Shown here: piece after piece, positions 42,341 to 46,009 of the stretch
Position numbering within the stretch: position 1 is the stretch's first letter
Layout of the letters: every line of letters starts with the position of its first letter
From: Granulosicoccus sp.
GTDB lineage: Bacteria > Pseudomonadota > Gammaproteobacteria > Granulosicoccales > Granulosicoccaceae
DNA: 46,009 bases
Assembly: GCA_020627685.1 (NCBI GenBank)
Contig: JAHDGK010000039.1
Location: forward strand, 1 to 46,009
Direction: 5' to 3'
Made by a program: the position numbers and the translations under genes
The notes under the pieces: model-generated
Database searches by the model: none
What the model was told of the DNA's origin: nothing
What the model saw: only the letters and a program-made list of their open reading frames with translations

Positions 42341-43954
42341 ATGACCATACCCGTTCAAAACCAAGATGAGGCTGCAGACGCAGCCTCATCTGATTTATCC
42401 GTTCAGCGTGCATCAGCGAAATACGCTATCGAATTGCGCGGGATATCAAAGCGGTTTGGTGCAGTTCGGGCCAATAAAGATATCGATCTAAAAGTAAAAC
42501 CCGGCACTATCCACGGCATCGTTGGGGAAAACGGTGCGGGTAAATCTACCCTCATGAGTATTCTCTACGGCTTTTATCAAGCCGATACCGGAGAAGTGCT
42601 CATCAACGACAAAGTCGTTTCAATCAATAGTTCGCGTGATGCCATAGACGCGGGCATCGGTATGGTCCATCAACATTTTATGCTGGTGGATACATTCACC
42701 GTACTCGAAAACGTCATGCTGGGCGCCGAGGAACACTCTTTGCTGTCGCGCAGTGCCGCAGACGCCAGAACGGTTCTCAACAGGCTTGCTTCCGAATATC
42801 AAATGACGGTTCAGCTTGACGCGCTTATCGCTGACTTGCCGGTAGGTGAGCAACAGCGCACGGAGATTCTAAAAGCTTTATATAGAAACGCCGAAATTCT
42901 TATTCTCGATGAACCAACGGGTGTGCTTACCCCACAAGAGGCTGATCAACTCTTCAGGGTGCTAAAAGCGCTTAAGGAGCGGGGTGTTACCGTCATCCTC
43001 ATAACGCATAAACTGCGTGAAATCATGGACATCACAGACACAGTGTCAGTTCTTAGACTGGGCGAGATGGTGTCTCATTTGAACACTGCAGACACCAGCA
43101 TGAGTGAGCTGGCAGAGCTCATGGTCGGCAGAAAACTTGAAACTAAAAATTACCATCGTGACGAACCCTTGCCGTTAGATACCGAGACGGGTATCGAAGT
43201 TACTGATCTTGGAATGGTGGATCGAACCGGCAAGCAACGATTAAAGAACTTATCGTTCTCCGTTAAACGCGGAGAAATTCTGGGTGTGGCAGGTGTGGCC
43301 GGAAATGGCCAGACGATGTTGCTTGAAGTATTGTCCGGAATTACGCCGCCATCCTCTGGAAGCTTTACGATAAATGGTCAAGTTGTGACACCTGATAGTT
43401 TGGTGGGGCCTGCTCAAATGCGCGATTTGAAAGTTCAGCATGTGCCTGAAGACAGATTGAAGCTGGGCTTGGTCAAAGCGTTTACAGCCGCTGAAAGCTC
43501 AGTGCTGGGGTATCAACGTGCCGGCAAGTTCAATCTTCGCGGATTACTTCAATTGCGGACTATACGTGAAGCATGTCGACGCCTTATGAACGGGTTTGAC
43601 GTTCGTCCGGGCGACCCTAAATTAAAATCGGCGTCGTTTTCAGGTGGGAACCAGCAAAAGCTAATATTGGCCCGTGAGTTAGAGAAATCGCCTGAGGTGC
43701 TTTTAGTGGGGCAGCCCACCCGTGGCGTAGACATCGGTGCCATAGAGCTCATTCATGAAAAAATTATTGAAATGCGTGACAGTGGGTGCGCGGTTTTACT
43801 GGTGTCAGTAGAGCTTGATGAAATCATGGCGCTGGCTGATCGCATAGTCGTTATGTACGAAGGTCAAATCGTGGCTGAGGTCAGCGGTCGCGAAGCTAAC
43901 AAAACTCAGCTGGGCTTGATGATGGCCAATGCTCATACGGATTCAGCGGCATGA
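42341..43954 (+). CDS. nucleoside-type ABC transporter ATP-binding protein (two ABC domains)
   Basis: A 537-residue protein with two fused nucleotide-binding domains. Domain 1 (about 28-260) has a canonical Walker A GENGAGKST (62-70). Its Walker B is ILILDEPTGVLT, its signature-like region is LPVGEQQRTEILKAL, and its switch His lies in LITHKLRE. Domain 2 (about 285-525) has a divergent Walker A, GVAGNGQTMLLEVLSG, without the usual Lys. Its FSGGNQQKLILAREL signature is good, and LLVGQPTRGVD has Gln in place of the catalytic Glu. This asymmetry is normal in the BMP-type family. The start is 62 bases after the binding protein stop. The stop overlaps the permease start by four bases. Confidence 0.95.
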   Translation: MTIPVQNQDEAADAASSDLSVQRASAKYAIELRGISKRFGAVRANKDIDLKVKPGTIHGIVGENGAGKSTLMSILYGFYQADTGEVLINDKVVSINSSRDAIDAGIGMVHQHFMLVDTFTVLENVMLGAEEHSLLSRSAADARTVLNRLASEYQMTVQLDALIADLPVGEQQRTEILKALYRNAEILILDEPTGVLTPQEADQLFRVLKALKERGVTVILITHKLREIMDITDTVSVLRLGEMVSHLNTADTSMSELAELMVGRKLETKNYHRDEPLPLDTETGIEVTDLGMVDRTGKQRLKNLSFSVKRGEILGVAGVAGNGQTMLLEVLSGITPPSSGSFTINGQVVTPDSLVGPAQMRDLKVQHVPEDRLKLGLVKAFTAAESSVLGYQRAGKFNLRGLLQLRTIREACRRLMNGFDVRPGDPKLKSASFSGGNQQKLILARELEKSPEVLLVGQPTRGVDIGAIELIHEKIIEMRDSGCAVLLVSVELDEIMALADRIVVMYEGQIVAEVSGREANKTQLGLMMANAHTDSAA

Positions 43955-45078
43955 AAATCAACACCAGCGGAATCGCATTACCGGCATGGCTTGAAATCGG
44001 TGTTATACCGGTTCTCAATATCATCATGGCCTTGTTCTTCGCCGGTCTTATTATGCTCACGATAGGGGTTAATCCTATCGAAGCCGTGGGCATCATGATC
44101 AATGGCGCATTTGGTTACGATGAGGCGATTGGTTACACCCTGTACTACACCACCAACTTTATTTTTACAGGTTTGGCCGTAGCCGTTGCCTTTCACGCAA
44201 GCCTTTTCAACATCGGTGGTGAAGGGCAGGCCTATATTGGCGGACTTGGGGTTGGGCTTGTATTTTTAGCTCTAGATAGTTATCTGCCTACGCTGTTGCT
44301 GATTCCTTTAGGCATCATTGCAGCCGGCCTGTTTGGAGCTCTTTGGGCGTTTATACCAGCCTGGCTGCAGGCTTATCGTGGTAGTCATATCGTTATCACC
44401 ACTATCATGTTTAACTTTATTGCGGCAGCAATCATGGTGTATCTGCTGGTAAACGTACTTATTAAGCCTGGGCAAATGTCGCCGGAGTCACGTGTGTTTG
44501 AAGAAGCTGCCTGGCTTCCATTTATGCACGAATTTCTAGGCTGGTTTGGTATGGAAGTCACGCGCAGCCCGCTCAATATGTCGCTGTTTTTTGCGCTGCT
44601 ATGTTGCTTGTTGGTTTGGATTTACATCTGGCGCACGCGTTGGGGTTATGAGCTTCGCACTGCAGGATTCAGTGAAGATGCCGCCCAATACGCCGGTATT
44701 CGTCCTAAGACTGTCATTGTCAGTGCTATGTGTTTATCCGGTGCCTTGGCAGGTTTTGTTGCTGTCAATGAAATCATGGGCGTGCATCATCGACTCTTGC
44801 TCAACTTCACAGCGGGTTATGGGTTCACCGGTATCGCTGTGTCTCTAATGGGACGCAATCATCCGGTTGGCATCATCATGGCCAGTTTGTTATTCGGAGT
44901 TCTGTATCAAGGGGGTGCTGAGCTCGCGTTTGAAATTCCGAAAATCACCCGTGAGATGGTTGTTGCCATTCAAGGCTTAATTATCTTGTTTTCCGGTGCG
45001 TTGGCTCTAATGCTGCGGCCGTGGGTTGTGCGCCTATACCTTAAGTTTCGTTCAGTCGATGAGGTGGCGTCGGCTTGA
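43951..45078 (+). CDS. nucleoside-type ABC transporter permease, first subunit
   Basis: A 375-residue membrane protein of the branched-chain-amino-acid/nucleoside permease family. About nine hydrophobic helices are visible. GLAVAVAFHASLFNIGGEGQAYIGGLG near residue 72 is the diagnostic cytosolic loop. FSEDAAQYAGIRPKTVIVSAMCLSGALAG is the EAA-like coupling segment that contacts the ATPase. Later FTAGYGFTGIAVSLMGRNHPVG is typical as well. It overlaps the upstream ATPase by four bases and the downstream permease by one base (TGATG), so all are translated from one mRNA. Confidence 0.94.
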   Translation: MKINTSGIALPAWLEIGVIPVLNIIMALFFAGLIMLTIGVNPIEAVGIMINGAFGYDEAIGYTLYYTTNFIFTGLAVAVAFHASLFNIGGEGQAYIGGLGVGLVFLALDSYLPTLLLIPLGIIAAGLFGALWAFIPAWLQAYRGSHIVITTIMFNFIAAAIMVYLLVNVLIKPGQMSPESRVFEEAAWLPFMHEFLGWFGMEVTRSPLNMSLFFALLCCLLVWIYIWRTRWGYELRTAGFSEDAAQYAGIRPKTVIVSAMCLSGALAGFVAVNEIMGVHHRLLLNFTAGYGFTGIAVSLMGRNHPVGIIMASLLFGVLYQGGAELAFEIPKITREMVVAIQGLIILFSGALALMLRPWVVRLYLKFRSVDEVASA

Positions 45079-46009
45079 TGGATATCTTAAGTGGCTTCTT
45101 TGCGATACTTGATGCGACCTTGCGAGTCTCTACACCTCTGATACTGGCTGCTATGGCCGGTTTGTTTTCAGAGCGATCGGGAATTGTAGATATCAGTCTT
45201 GAAGGCAAGATGCTCGCTGCGGCTTTTGGTGCAGGCGCGGTTGCCGCTGTTACCGGCAGTGCCTGGTTGGCACTAGGAACCGGAATTCTTGTAGGGGTGG
45301 TGTTAGGACTGGTTCACGGCTTTGCGTGTATTACACATCGAGGAAACCAGGTGGTGAGCGGATTGGCTATTAATATTCTTGCGTCGGGTTTGACTGTCGT
45401 ATTGGGTATCGCCTGGTTTTCACAAGGTGGGCAAACGCCATCGCTTACATCCGAATCCCGGTTCATGCCCATCGACCTACCGTTTGCCGAATCAGCAGCG
45501 GAGGGTATCCCGGTGGTAGGGCAGTTTTATAGCGAAGTGATTAGCGGGCATAACTTACTGGTGTACGTTGCATGGTTCGCTGTTTTCGCAACCTGGTGGA
45601 TTGTCTATCGAACGCGTTTTGGCCTGCGTATTCGAGCGGTGGGTGAAAATCCGCTGGCGGTCGATACGGCGGGTTTGTCGGTTAGCGGTTTACGATTTTC
45701 TGCTGTTGCCATCTGCGGTGGTCTAGCCGGTGTAGCTGGCGCCTACTTATCAACCGCCCAGAATGCGGCTTTCGTCCGCGAAATGACGGCTGGGCAAGGC
45801 TATATCGCTTTGGCTGCGCTGATATTCGGCAAGTGGAAGCCTCTGCCGGCCATGCTCGCCTGTCTAATGTTCGGTTTTCTGGATGCAATGGCTATCCGTC
45901 TACAAGGTGTTGTACTCCCAGTCATCGGCGAAGTCCCTGTCCAGGCCATTCAAGCCTTGCCATACGTTCTCACCGTCATTCTCCTGGCCGGCTTCATAGG
46001 CCGCGCCAC
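45078..46009 (+). CDS. nucleoside-type ABC transporter permease, second subunit (3' truncated by window)
   Basis: The frame runs open from ATG at 45078 to the window edge with no stop, about 310 codons. It starts MDILSGFFAILDATLRVSTP and continues with the subfamily block GLFSERSGIVDISLEGKML. GLRIRAVGENPLAVDTAGLS is the coupling loop that contacts the ATPase, and GQGYIALAALIFGKWKP completes the family pattern. Family members are about 305-330 residues, so only a short C-terminal tail is missing. Together with the preceding binding protein, ATPase and permease this gives a complete nucleoside importer. The TGATG overlap with the first permease indicates translational coupling. Confidence 0.93.
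   Translation, partial: MDILSGFFAILDATLRVSTPLILAAMAGLFSERSGIVDISLEGKMLAAAFGAGAVAAVTGSAWLALGTGILVGVVLGLVHGFACITHRGNQVVSGLAINILASGLTVVLGIAWFSQGGQTPSLTSESRFMPIDLPFAESAAEGIPVVGQFYSEVISGHNLLVYVAWFAVFATWWIVYRTRFGLRIRAVGENPLAVDTAGLSVSGLRFSAVAICGGLAGVAGAYLSTAQNAAFVREMTAGQGYIALAALIFGKWKPLPAMLACLMFGFLDAMAIRLQGVVLPVIGEVPVQAIQALPYVLTVILLAGFIGRA

Overview
The window is a dense, tRNA-free chromosomal segment of roughly even GC content, most likely from a marine heterotrophic gammaproteobacterium. The placement is an inference. It rests on a fused RlmK-RlmL methyltransferase, SohB, ETF-ubiquinone oxidoreductase, a TRAP transporter, several acyl-CoA enzymes and large GGDEF-EAL proteins. No IS element, phage module, CRISPR array or rRNA was seen. 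Both ends cut genes: an acyl-CoA dehydrogenase on the left and a nucleoside-type ABC permease on the right.

Region by region: (1) 1-2797 is acyl-CoA metabolism: acyl-CoA dehydrogenase, 3-hydroxyisobutyryl-CoA hydrolase with a coupled DUF952 protein, and an enoyl-CoA hydratase. (2) 3134-4108 is a lone taurine-type periplasmic binding protein, closed by strong terminators. (3) 4218-9412 is a probable uptake and catabolic locus: an Asp/Glu-racemase-family enzyme divergent from a DadA-like FAD oxidoreductase, then a complete TRAP transporter. (4) 9449-13222 is a two-gene sensory unit in which a secreted binding protein abuts a CHASE-PAS-GGDEF-EAL protein. (5) 13413-16110 is a SulP anion transporter, a tandem universal stress protein and a small membrane protein. 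(6) 16513-17718 encodes a low-complexity Asn/Arg-rich protein with a histone-like Lys/Ala tail, behind a 400-base leader. (7) 17786-25615 is mostly housekeeping: ETF-QO, a beta-CASP RNA hydrolase, RlmKL, SohB and an HDOD protein. (8) 25618-28542 is a divergent pair of acyl-CoA synthetase and CoA-transferase. (9) 28646-31573 is a membrane protein / Hpt / response regulator-GGDEF-EAL operon. (10) 31587-34789 holds an ECHDC3-like crotonase, a PaaI thioesterase, a type II haloacid dehalogenase, a DUF1289 protein and HMG-CoA lyase. (11) 34911-46009 is built around nucleoside salvage: ribokinase, nucleoside hydrolase, a cadherin-like lipoprotein, a glutamine amidotransferase, a CPA2 antiporter, a small orphan protein and a BMP-type nucleoside ABC transporter.

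How it fits together: branched-chain amino acid and fatty-acid catabolism (HIBCH, HMG-CoA lyase, enoyl-CoA hydratases, acyl-CoA dehydrogenase) would pass electrons through ETF to ETF-QO. Nucleosides imported by the BMP transporter can be split by the hydrolase and the ribose phosphorylated by the kinase. Two c-di-GMP proteins and an HDOD protein suggest lifestyle switching in response to periplasmic ligands and phosphorelay input. The least explained elements are the disordered Asn/Arg protein with its leader, the binding-protein/CHASE-GGDEF-EAL pair, and the unassigned substrate of the racemase/oxidoreductase/TRAP locus.
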